25,364 bases of DNA, from NCBI GenBank assembly GCA_035510855.1, contig DATKGG010000042.1, forward strand, positions 1 to 25,364, written 5' to 3'. Origin of the DNA: Palsa-459 sp035510855. GTDB taxonomy: Bacteria > Actinomycetota > Acidimicrobiia > Acidimicrobiales > RAAP-2. Position numbers and translations under genes: made by a program. Within the stretch, counting starts at the first letter, position 1. Every line of letters starts with the position of its first letter. The notes under the pieces were generated by a model. It was not told the DNA's origin and made no database searches. It was given only the letters and a program-made list of their open reading frames with translations. This document shows positions 6,337 to 13,783 of this stretch, piece after piece.

Positions 6337-8823
6337 ATGCCCCGCCGCACGTCACCGACACCGCCGCCCCCCCCGGGCACCGAGGAGCCCGAGGTCCAGG
6401 GCTACATCGAGCCGATCGAGATCAACCTCGAGATGGAGCGCTCGTTCCTCGAGTACTCGATGTCGGTCATCGTCTCGCGCGCGCTCCCCGACGTGCGCGA
6501 CGGGCTGAAGCCCGTGCACCGCCGGATCCTCTACTCGATGTTCGACCAGGGGCTGCGACCCGACCGTCCGCACACGAAGTGCGCGAAGGTCGTGGGCGAG
6601 GTGATGGGGACATTCCACCCCCACGGGGACACGGCGATCTACGACTCGCTCGTGCGCATGGCGCAGGACTTCGCGATGCGCCACCGGCTCGTCGAGGGCC
6701 ACGGCAACTTCGGCGGCATGGGCCCCGACGCGGGGGCCGCCGCGATGCGCTACACGGAGTGCCGCCTGGCCGCGATCGCGCTCGACCTGCTCGACGGGAT
6801 CGACGAGGAGACGGTCAACTTCTCGCCGAACTACGACAACACCGACCAGCAGCCCGATGTGCTGCCGTCGCGGTACCCGAACCTGCTGGTCAACGGCTCC
6901 CAGGGGATCGCCGTCGGCATGGCGACCAAGATCCCGCCGCACAACCTCGGCGAGGTCATTGACGCCGCGCTGCACCTGCTCGCGAACCCCGACGCCACGG
7001 TTGACGACCTGCTCAGCTTCGTGAAGGGACCGGACTTCCCGACGGGCGCCCAGATCCTCGGTCGCCAGGGCATCCTCGACGCGTACCGCACGGGCCGCGG
7101 ATCGATCCGGATGCGCGCGGTCGCGGAAATCGAAGAGACGAAGTCCGACACCCGCATCATCGTGACCGAGTTCCCCTACGAGGTCTCCGTGGAAGCCGTC
7201 GAGGTCCGAATCCACGACCTCGTGAAGGGTGGGGACCTCGACGGCATCAGCGACGTCCAGAACGACTCGGCGGGCCGCAAGCCCCGTCTCGTGATCAAGC
7301 TCAAGCGTGACGCGAACGCCAACGTCGTGCTCAACAAGCTCTACAAGAACACGCCGCTGCAGACGACGTTCGCGGTCAACTCGCTCGCCCTCGTCGACTA
7401 TGTGCCGCGCACGCTCAACCTCGCCCAGCTGCTCTCGCACTACCTCGCCCACCAAGTCGAGGTCGTCACCCGTCGCAGCGAGTTCCGCCTTCGCAAGGCC
7501 GAGGCCCGTGCCCACATCGTCGAGGGTTTGCTGCGCGCGATCGACCAGCTCGACGCGGTGATTGCCGCGATCCGGGGCTCCGAGGACCGCCCCGCCGCCC
7601 GCGTGGCGCTGATGGCGGTGCCGTTCAGCTTCTCCGAGGAACAAGCGACCCACATCCTCGACATGACGCTCGGTCGGCTCACGCGGCTCGGGCGTGCCGA
7701 GCTCGAAGAAGAGATGGCGAAGCTCAGCGAGGCCATCGCCGAGCTGCAGGCCATCTTGGCGGACGACGCGAGGCTGCGCGGGGTGATCGCCGAGGAGATG
7801 TCCGCGGTGCGCGACCGCTTCGCGGACCCTCGCCGCACCGAGATCGTGAACGACCCCGGCGAGCTCGGCATCGAGGACCTGGTCGCCGACGAAGAGATCG
7901 TCCTCACGATGACCAAGGCGGGCTACATCAAGTCGGTCGCCGCGGCTGCGTTCCGCACCCAGGGGCGCGGCGGTCGCGGGGTGCAGGGAGCCCGCCTGCG
8001 CGAGGAGGACCTCGTCGACCAGGTGCTCCACACGACGACCCACGCGTACCTGCTCTTGTTCTCCAACCGCGGCAGGGTCTTCCGGCTCCGGGGACACGAG
8101 ATCCCGATGAAGGAGCGCACCGCTCGCGGGACCGCGGTCGTCAACCTGCTCAACTTGGCGCCCAACGAGCGCATCCAGGCGATCGTCCCGACGCGGGACT
8201 TCCCCTCGGACCAGTTCTTGGTCTTCGCCACCGCGCAGGGCCAGGTGAAGAAGACCGCCTTCAGCGAGTACGACAAGTCCCGGCGCGAGGGGTTCATCGC
8301 GATCAACCTGCGCGACGGCGACGAGCTCGTGCGCGTGGTGCCGACGACGGGTGCCGACGACGTCTTCATGGTCACGCTCAAGGGGGTGACGATCCGCTTC
8401 GCCGAGACCGACGTCCGCGAGATGGGCCGGGCCGCGGCCGGCGTGCGCGGCATCAAGCTGCGCCAGGGGGATCGCGTGGTCTCCCTCGACATCGCGCGCG
8501 ACGACGCGGACCTGCTCGTCGTGACCGACGCGGGCTACGGCAAGCGGACCAAGCTCGAGCGGTTCAGCCGACAGGGACGCGGCGGGATGGGCGTGCGCGG
8601 GATCCGCCTCACCGCGGTGCGCGGCACGGTGGTCGCGGCGTTCATGGTGAGCCTCGACGACGACATCATCCTCGCCTCGACCGGCGGGGTGCTCATCCGC
8701 ACTGCGGTGCGCGAGATCGCCTCGCAGGGCCGCGACGCGACGGGCGTTCGCGTGATGAACCTCGACGAGGGCCAGCAGGTCGCCGCGGTCGCCGCGGTCG
8801 GCGACGAGGATATGCCGGACTGA
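6337..8823 (+). CDS. gyrA: DNA gyrase subunit A
   Basis: GyrA cuts and rejoins DNA and wraps it for supercoiling, in an A2B2 complex with GyrB. It has 828 residues, a normal length. The breakage-reunion domain includes HPHGDTAIYD, with Thr99 at the E. coli Ser83 position and Asp103 at the Asp87 position. The catalytic tyrosine is Tyr139 in AAMRYTE. The C-terminal beta-pinwheel carries the GyrA box as QGRGGRG (near residue 542), with a related QGRGGMG later. The loop before the catalytic tyrosine reads GNFGGMGPDAGAAAMRYTE, one residue longer than in E. coli or M. tuberculosis. The ATG lies 6 bases after the gyrB stop without a Shine-Dalgarno, implying coupling. A Pro-rich N-terminal leader (PTPPPPPG) precedes the domain. 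Confidence 0.97.
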   Translation: MPRRTSPTPPPPPGTEEPEVQGYIEPIEINLEMERSFLEYSMSVIVSRALPDVRDGLKPVHRRILYSMFDQGLRPDRPHTKCAKVVGEVMGTFHPHGDTAIYDSLVRMAQDFAMRHRLVEGHGNFGGMGPDAGAAAMRYTECRLAAIALDLLDGIDEETVNFSPNYDNTDQQPDVLPSRYPNLLVNGSQGIAVGMATKIPPHNLGEVIDAALHLLANPDATVDDLLSFVKGPDFPTGAQILGRQGILDAYRTGRGSIRMRAVAEIEETKSDTRIIVTEFPYEVSVEAVEVRIHDLVKGGDLDGISDVQNDSAGRKPRLVIKLKRDANANVVLNKLYKNTPLQTTFAVNSLALVDYVPRTLNLAQLLSHYLAHQVEVVTRRSEFRLRKAEARAHIVEGLLRAIDQLDAVIAAIRGSEDRPAARVALMAVPFSFSEEQATHILDMTLGRLTRLGRAELEEEMAKLSEAIAELQAILADDARLRGVIAEEMSAVRDRFADPRRTEIVNDPGELGIEDLVADEEIVLTMTKAGYIKSVAAAAFRTQGRGGRGVQGARLREEDLVDQVLHTTTHAYLLLFSNRGRVFRLRGHEIPMKERTARGTAVVNLLNLAPNERIQAIVPTRDFPSDQFLVFATAQGQVKKTAFSEYDKSRREGFIAINLRDGDELVRVVPTTGADDVFMVTLKGVTIRFAETDVREMGRAAAGVRGIKLRQGDRVVSLDIARDDADLLVVTDAGYGKRTKLERFSRQGRGGMGVRGIRLTAVRGTVVAAFMVSLDDDIILASTGGVLIRTAVREIASQGRDATGVRVMNLDEGQQVAAVAAVGDEDMPD

Positions 8824-8830
8824 AGCTCAG

Positions 8831-8859
8831 CCCGCGTGCCGGCGACCGGTGCGTGCGGG
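8831..8859 (+). terminator. Hairpin after gyrA, possible terminator
   Basis: The arms CCCGCGTGCCGG and CCGGTGCGTGCGGG pair with a CGA loop, two G-T pairs and a two-base bulge. It begins 7 bases after the gyrA stop. There is no T-run behind it, so it may be a rho-type pause or a processing structure rather than a classical terminator. Confidence 0.4.
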
Positions 8860-8893
8860 ATTGAACGAGCGACGACTACGGCAGACTCGGAAC

Positions 8894-10192
8894 GTGGCAC
8901 CCGTGACACTCACTGCCCAGGACGCGGCCGCGCTCGTGCGCCCGACCGACACGGTTGGCTTCGGGCTCGGGCCTGCGAACCCCCACGCGCTGCTCGCCGC
9001 GTTGTCGGACCGCGACGACTACGAGGACCTGGTCCTCGGCGGTGCGCTGCTCTTGGGGCTCTTCGACGTGCTCGCGCGCAAGGGCGTGCGGTACCGCTGC
9101 GGCTTCTACGGCCCCGTCGAGCGGCTCTACAAGGCCAAGGGCGCGGACATCCAGCTCGTCCCCGCGGGGTTCCGCCAGTTCGGCTCGGTGCTCGAGCGCT
9201 TCAGCCCGCGGGTCATGGCCGTCCAGACCGCCGCCTCTGACGCGCGCGGCCGCCTCAACCTGTCCCTCCACTACGGCGCGACGCGCGACGAGCTGCTGGC
9301 CGCGGGCGCTGACCCCAACCGCGTGCTCATCTGCGAGGTGAACGCCGCAATGCCAAGGACGAGCGCGCTCGAGGGCTACGACAACACCCTGCCGCTCGAG
9401 CTCGCCGACGTGGTGATCGAGGTGGACACCGCCCCTGTCGAGCTGCCCGAGCCCGAGGTCACGGACGCCGACGAGCGCATCGCCGAGCGCTGCGTCGAGC
9501 TCATCGCCGAGCGCGCCACGCTCCAGACCGGCATCGGGGCGATCCCGAGCCTCGTCGCGGCGAAGCTCGCCGAGGGCGCTCGCGGCGGCTACGGGGTGCA
9601 CTCCGAGATGTTCACGAGCGGCCTCATGGCGCTGCACGAGGCAGGCAAGGTCACGAACGACCACAAGGGCCAGTTCGAGGGCGTCTCGGTCACGACGTTC
9701 GCGCTCGGCTCGGCCGAGCTGTATCGGTGGCTGGACGCCAACACGCAGGTCGCGTTCGGGCCCGTCACCGTCGTGAACGACCCGTCGGTCATGCGACACA
9801 ACGCGCGGCTCGTCGCGATCAACGGTGCGATCGAGGTCGATCTCTACGGCCAGGTGGTCGCCGACGCCGTCGGCGGGCGCCAGATCTCGGGCGTCGGCGG
9901 CCACGAGGACTTCGTGCAGGCCGCGGACCTCGACGTCGAGGACCGCTCGCTCGTCTGCCTGCGCTCGACGATCGAGCTCGGCGGCGAGCGCCGCAGCCGC
10001 ATCGTGGCTCGACTCGCCGAGGGCTCGGTCGTGTCCACTCCGCGTCACCACGTCGCGACCGTCGTGACCGAGCACGGCTGCGCCGAGCTCGCGGGGCTCA
10101 CGGTCAAGGAGCGCGCCGTGGCGCTCGCCGCGATCGCGCACCCGGACTTTCGCGAGGACCTCGAGCGCGCCGCGGACGAGACGGACGCCTGA
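8894..10192 (+). CDS. Acetyl-CoA hydrolase / 4-hydroxybutyrate CoA-transferase family protein
   Basis: Members move CoA between a thioester and a free carboxylic acid (acetate, succinate, 4-hydroxybutyrate) or hydrolyse acetyl-CoA; the substrate cannot be told here. The protein has 432 residues, as usual for the family. The catalytic glutamate is E238 in GVHSEMFTSGLM. The glycine-rich CoA-site motif GGRQISGVGGHEDFVQAA follows, and the C-terminal region has HHVATVVTEHG. GTG 8894 is chosen over GTG 8849 because the earlier start lies inside the post-gyrA hairpin and adds a basic stretch with no family look; GTG 8906 is also possible. Its TGA overlaps the next gene's ATG (ATGA), so it is translationally coupled to the ABC-F gene, a pairing with no obvious metabolic logic. 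Confidence 0.88.
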   Translation: MAPVTLTAQDAAALVRPTDTVGFGLGPANPHALLAALSDRDDYEDLVLGGALLLGLFDVLARKGVRYRCGFYGPVERLYKAKGADIQLVPAGFRQFGSVLERFSPRVMAVQTAASDARGRLNLSLHYGATRDELLAAGADPNRVLICEVNAAMPRTSALEGYDNTLPLELADVVIEVDTAPVELPEPEVTDADERIAERCVELIAERATLQTGIGAIPSLVAAKLAEGARGGYGVHSEMFTSGLMALHEAGKVTNDHKGQFEGVSVTTFALGSAELYRWLDANTQVAFGPVTVVNDPSVMRHNARLVAINGAIEVDLYGQVVADAVGGRQISGVGGHEDFVQAADLDVEDRSLVCLRSTIELGGERRSRIVARLAEGSVVSTPRHHVATVVTEHGCAELAGLTVKERAVALAAIAHPDFREDLERAADETDA

Positions 10193-11790
10193 TGCTGCTC
10201 GTCACGTCGCTGCGCGTCGAGGTCGCAGGGCGCGTCTTGGTCGACGAGGCCTCCTTCAGCGTCGCCGACGGCGAGAAGGCCGCGATCGTCGGACGAAACG
10301 GCGTGGGCAAGACGTCGCTGCTCAGCGTCGTGCTCGGCCACCCCGCGGCGCACGTCCGGCACCGCGGCGAGGTGATCCGCACCGGGTCGGTCACGTACCT
10401 GCCCCAGGTCCCCATCGAGAAGGGACTCGGCGTCGAGCCCATCGGGCTCTCCCACGTCCTCTCGGCGAGGGGACTCGACCGCCTGGACGCCGACGTGCAC
10501 GCCGCGCGCGCGACGATGGCAGCGGACCCGTCGCCCGAGCACATTGGGGCGTTCAGCGACCTCGAGTCGACGTTCACCGCGAAGGGCGGCTACATGGCCG
10601 AGGCCGAGGTCTCCCGGCTCGCCGCGGGCCTCGGGCTGCGCGAGGAGCTCTTGTTGGAGGACCTGTCCACGCTCTCAGGCGGCCAGCGTCGGCGCGTCGA
10701 CCTCATGCGGGTGCTCTATGAGGACGCCGATCTCCTGGTCCTCGACGAGCCGACGAACCACCTCGACCGCTCCGCCAAGCGGTGGCTCTTCGCCGAGCTC
10801 GCCGGGCTCGACAGCTCGCTGCTGCTCATCAGCCACGACCTGGCCCTCCTCGACCAGTCGATCGACAAGGTCCTGCACGTGGCGGACGGCAAGGTCGCCG
10901 AGTACAAGGGGAACTACTCGGCGTTCCTGCGCCAGTCCGCGGAGGCCCGCCAGCGCGCCGAGCTGCTGGCCAAGCGCGAGGACGTCGAGATCAAGCGACT
11001 GAAGGAGTTCGCGGACGCGAGGCGGCACTCGACCGAGAAGCAGGCCCGCAAGGCCAAGATCGCCGATCGCAAGGTGGAGCGCCTGGAGGCGACGCGCACC
11101 GTCGTCGGCCCCAAAGATCGGGCCACCACGTTCCGGCTGCCCGCCCCCCCGCGCAGCGGTGACGACGTCGTGGAGCTCAGCGACCTTCGCGTCGCCTACG
11201 GGCGCCACGTCGTGCTGTCCCGCACCTCGATGCTCGTCGGGCGCGGCGACCGGATCCTCGTCGTCGGACGCAACGGCGCGGGCAAGTCGAGCCTGCTGCG
11301 GTGCCTCGCGGGCGTCCAGGATCCGACGGCAGGCTCGGTGCGCCTTGGGGTGAACGTGCAGCTCGGGTATTTCGCACAGGAGCACGAGCAGCTCGATCCG
11401 TCGCGCAGCGCGCTCGACCACATGGCCGACACGCCGCTCGTGACCGAGGTGGACCGGCGCAAGCTGCTCGGCGCGTTCGGACTCAGCGGCGAGACCGTGC
11501 TGCACCGCCCCGACGAGCTGTCCGGCGGCGAGCGCGCGAAGCTCGCGCTCGCGCTGCTCGCCGCGGGCCGGGTCAACCTGCTCATCTTGGACGAGCCGAC
11601 CAACAACCTCGACCCCGCGAGCGTCGTGGCTGTCGCCCGGATGCTCACGGGCTGGCCCGGCACGGTCGTCGCGGTCAGCCACGAGCGGGCGTTCGCCGAG
11701 GGCCTGCATCCCACCCACGCCATCTTGCTGCCCGAAGAGCACGTCGACCTGTGGCGCGAGGAGTACCTCGACCTCGTCGAGCAGCGCTGA
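10192..11790 (+). CDS. ABC-F family ATPase (ribosome-associated type)
   Basis: ABC-F proteins have two ATPase domains, no membrane part, and act on ribosomes in translation or antibiotic protection. The 532-residue product has domain 1 with Walker A GRNGVGKTS, signature LSGGQRRRVD and Walker B LLVLDEPTNHLD. A charged linker rich in Lys and Arg follows (KREDVEIKRLKEFADARR onward), and domain 2 has GRNGAGKSS, LSGGERAKLAL and LLILDEPTNNLD. Both H-loops are present (ISHD, VSHE). There is no long C-terminal extension. The linker has the helical, charged look of the P-site tRNA interaction motif, but the subgroup cannot be fixed by eye. The ATG overlaps the CoA-transferase stop. It ends 15 bases from a convergent gene. 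Confidence 0.92.
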   Translation: MLLVTSLRVEVAGRVLVDEASFSVADGEKAAIVGRNGVGKTSLLSVVLGHPAAHVRHRGEVIRTGSVTYLPQVPIEKGLGVEPIGLSHVLSARGLDRLDADVHAARATMAADPSPEHIGAFSDLESTFTAKGGYMAEAEVSRLAAGLGLREELLLEDLSTLSGGQRRRVDLMRVLYEDADLLVLDEPTNHLDRSAKRWLFAELAGLDSSLLLISHDLALLDQSIDKVLHVADGKVAEYKGNYSAFLRQSAEARQRAELLAKREDVEIKRLKEFADARRHSTEKQARKAKIADRKVERLEATRTVVGPKDRATTFRLPAPPRSGDDVVELSDLRVAYGRHVVLSRTSMLVGRGDRILVVGRNGAGKSSLLRCLAGVQDPTAGSVRLGVNVQLGYFAQEHEQLDPSRSALDHMADTPLVTEVDRRKLLGAFGLSGETVLHRPDELSGGERAKLALALLAAGRVNLLILDEPTNNLDPASVVAVARMLTGWPGTVVAVSHERAFAEGLHPTHAILLPEEHVDLWREEYLDLVEQR

Positions 11791-11805
11791 GACGCCGGCG
11801 ATCGC

Positions 11806-12399
11806 TCAGGGGTGGACCGCGTCGTGCTCGCTGTCACGGGCGAGCCCGGCGGCCGCGCGAACGAGGAGCACGCCGAAGGCGACCGTGCCCGCGAGCTGGG
11901 CCGCGAGCAGCACGTGGAGCCAGCCCGCGAGCGCGCACCCCGCGAGGGCCAGGGCGGCGCACAGGGCCGCGAGCGCGACGAGATCGACGGCCACGCGGCA
12001 CACGCGAGCGACGATCCACAGGGCGATGAGCCCCTGGATGACGGTGGCGGCGATCGCGATGGCGAGGTGCAGGTCGCGCAGCCACGCGGCAGCCTGGTAG
12101 TCGTAGGTGGAGACGAGTACGACGACGAGGATCCACGCCAGCACCTGCAGGATCGCGGCGAACCGTGCCTCGCGGGCACCCTGGGGCGCGGTGGCACGAG
12201 CGGCGGCGACCAGCAAGCCCGCCGAGACGAGGAAGCCTACGGAGTAGGGGACGACGGTGACGGCGTGGACGCCGAAGTTGCTGATGCCGCCCTCGTTCGC
12301 CGAGACGAGGTACCGCGGGCGGATCGCGAGGCAGACGACGAGCCCGGCGACGTACGCCACCTGGCTGGCCGCGACGAGCCGCACCTCGGGTGGTCCCAT
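11806..12399 (-). CDS. Integral membrane protein of unknown function
   Basis: The product has 197 residues and about six predicted membrane spans: roughly 8-26, 46-68, 82-99, 108-131, 134-158 and 160-185. A polar loop YLVSANEGGISNFGVH lies between spans 1 and 2, and a TYDYQAAAWLRD loop between spans 3 and 4. I do not recognise the family. There is no signal peptide cleavage site or catalytic motif that I can name. It starts with ATG exactly 6 bases after a TACGTT -10 element, so the mRNA is probably leaderless. It is convergent with the ABC-F gene. Confidence 0.75.
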   Translation of the reverse strand: MGPPEVRLVAASQVAYVAGLVVCLAIRPRYLVSANEGGISNFGVHAVTVVPYSVGFLVSAGLLVAAARATAPQGAREARFAAILQVLAWILVVVLVSTYDYQAAAWLRDLHLAIAIAATVIQGLIALWIVARVCRVAVDLVALAALCAALALAGCALAGWLHVLLAAQLAGTVAFGVLLVRAAAGLARDSEHDAVHP

Positions 12400-12405
12400 C
12401 GTCGG

Positions 12406-12411
12406 AACGTA
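12406..12411 (-). promoter_or_regulatory. Leaderless -10 element of the membrane protein gene
   Basis: The minus strand reads TACGTT, CCGACG, ATG. The 6-base spacer puts the transcript start on the A of the start codon. No Shine-Dalgarno precedes the ATG. Confidence 0.6.
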
Positions 12412-12505
12412 CCGTCACGCGACGACGCGACGCGGCGGCGCAGTCGCGCCGTGTCCACTCGCTGCGTCGCCCCACGCGGCGCCACTGGCAGCGACGTCAC
12501 GAGCG

Positions 12506-12589
12506 TGGGCGAGGGGGGACTTGAACCCCCACGTCCTTGCGGACACAGGCACCTGAAGCCTGCGCGTCTGCCTATTCCGCCACTCGCCC
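12506..12589 (-). tRNA. tRNA-Leu (anticodon CAG)
   Basis: The minus strand gives an 84-base class II tRNA. The acceptor arms GGGCGAG and CTCGCCC pair perfectly, with discriminator A at 12506. The anticodon stem CAGGC/GCCTG encloses loop TTCAGGT, giving anticodon CAG (plus-strand 12553-12555) that reads CUG. A long variable arm (TGTCCGCAAGGACG) is typical of leucine tRNAs, and the T-arm is GGGGG-TTCAAGT-CCCCC. The 3' CCA is not encoded. Structure is complete. Confidence 0.96.
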
Positions 12590-12601
12590 TGGGGAGCGGC
12601 G

Positions 12602-12607
12602 AGCCTA
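12602..12607 (-). promoter_or_regulatory. Candidate -10 element of the tRNA-Leu gene
   Basis: The minus strand reads TAGGCT, 12 bases before the tRNA 5' end, which leaves a short leader for RNase P. The same hexamer serves the divergent fhaA promoter at 12660-12665. Confidence 0.45.
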
Positions 12608-12659
12608 CCGCAGCGGCTTGTCGTGCTCGTCATCGTGTTACCTCGACGAACACGGTAAG

Positions 12660-12665
12660 TAGGCT
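12660..12665 (+). promoter_or_regulatory. -10 element of the fhaA-pknB cluster
   Basis: TAGGCT is followed by 9 bases (with a weak GAGG) and the fhaA ATG, giving a leader of only about 3 bases or none. This is the likely main promoter of the cluster up to pknB. Confidence 0.5.
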
Positions 12666-12674
12666 TGCGAGGTC

Positions 12675-13322
12675 ATGGGCCTTCGAGGATTCGAGGACCG
12701 ACTCGAGCGGTTGGTGGAAGGATCATTAACCATGCCGTTCCGCGGCCCGATGCAGCCGATCGAGATCAGCCACCGGATGCTCCGGGAGATGGATCTCGGC
12801 CGCAGGGTGGGCGTGCGTGGCCTGATCGCGCCCAATCACTTCGCCGTCTCGGTCTCGAAGGCCGACCTCGACCGGTTCGAGGGCTTCACCGACGCATTGG
12901 TCCACGAGCTCGCCGAATCCGCCCGCCAGCACGCCGCGAACGAGGGCTACTCATTCGCCGGACCCGTCGAAGTCGAGCTGTTCGAGTCCAAGCGGCTGAA
13001 GGCCGGCAGGGTCGACATCGTGGCGTCGTTCTTCGAGGGCGACGTCCGTCCGAGCCTCGTCCTGCCTGACGGCAGGGCCCTGTCGATCTCCACCACCCCG
13101 CTCGTCATCGGACGGCTCCCTGAGTGCGCCGTGGTGCTGGACGACACGAACATCTCGCGTCGCCACGCCCAGGTGGCCCTGGACGACCGTGCCGTCGTGG
13201 TCACCGACCTCGGCTCGACCAACGGCACGTTCGTGAACGGGCGCCGAGTGACGCGGGCGACGGTGCGACCGGGCGACGAGATCACGGTGGGCACCTCGCG
13301 CCTGCGCGTCGAGGTCCGATGA
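12675..13322 (+). CDS. fhaA: FhaA-like protein (DUF3662 plus FHA domain)
   Basis: FhaA proteins bind phosphothreonine on partners of the PknB kinase and help control cell-wall synthesis. The 215-residue product starts MGLRGFEDRLERLVEG, the classic DUF3662 opening, and this domain covers about residues 1-120. The FHA domain (about 125-215) has GRLPECAVVLDD (R147), ISRRHAQ and DLGSTNGTFVNG, all phospho-peptide contact motifs. The linker is shorter than in mycobacterial FhaA, so the protein is compact. It ends in an ATGA overlap with fhaB. It heads the fhaA-fhaB-pstP-pbpA-pknB run. Confidence 0.93.
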   Translation: MGLRGFEDRLERLVEGSLTMPFRGPMQPIEISHRMLREMDLGRRVGVRGLIAPNHFAVSVSKADLDRFEGFTDALVHELAESARQHAANEGYSFAGPVEVELFESKRLKAGRVDIVASFFEGDVRPSLVLPDGRALSISTTPLVIGRLPECAVVLDDTNISRRHAQVALDDRAVVVTDLGSTNGTFVNGRRVTRATVRPGDEITVGTSRLRVEVR

Positions 13323-13783
13323 CGGCTGCCCTGCGAGGGGCGGGGACGAACTACACCGCGCTCGTCAAGCCACTCCAGTGGCTGGTCGTGGCGGTCATCT
13401 TCCTCTTCTTCCTGCGTGTGGCGCGTGCCGTCACCGTCCAGGCGAAGTCCCAGCGGGGCGTGACCTCGCCGACCGAGCAGCGGCGTCGGAACCGCCGGTT
13501 CGCGTTCGAGTTCATGGAGCCCCCCTCGCGCTTCGGTGAGCGCGTCGAGCTCCCCGAGCAGCTCGACATCGGTCGGGTCGCCACGAGCGACCTCGTGCTC
13601 GATGACACCTTCGTGTCCGGCCGACACGCACGCGTCGAGTACGCGCGCGACGGCCTGGTCCTCGCCGACCTGGGCTCGACGAACGGAACGTTCGTGAACG
13701 AGAACGTGATCGCCGCGCCTACGAGGCTCAAGCGAGGCGACGTGGTCCAGATCGGGGGATTCGTCTTCGAGGTCGTGCGATGA
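13319..13783 (+). CDS. fhaB: FhaB-like membrane-anchored FHA protein
   Basis: This 154-residue protein has one N-terminal membrane span (about 18-38, LQWLVVAVIFLFFLRVARA) and a cytoplasmic FHA domain (about 66-154) with GRVATSDLVLDD, VSGRHARVEY and DLGSTNGTFVNE. FhaB (FipA) of mycobacteria binds phosphorylated cell-wall and division proteins; the same role is inferred here. The ATG at 13319 overlaps the fhaA stop by 4 bases, and its own stop overlaps the pstP ATG in the same way. Confidence 0.93.
   Translation: MTAALRGAGTNYTALVKPLQWLVVAVIFLFFLRVARAVTVQAKSQRGVTSPTEQRRRNRRFAFEFMEPPSRFGERVELPEQLDIGRVATSDLVLDDTFVSGRHARVEYARDGLVLADLGSTNGTFVNENVIAAPTRLKRGDVVQIGGFVFEVVR

Noticed and set aside
6352..8097. 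Long open frame on the minus strand opposite gyrA (581 codons)
   Set aside because: It is the antisense shadow of gyrA in GC-rich DNA. Its composition is rich in Arg, Val and His, with no recognisable domain, and gyrA is certain.
12716..12728. GGAAGGATCATTA, identical to the end of eukaryotic 18S rRNA
   Set aside because: It lies in the coding sequence of fhaA at the DUF3662 N-terminus, with no rRNA around it. Chance match.
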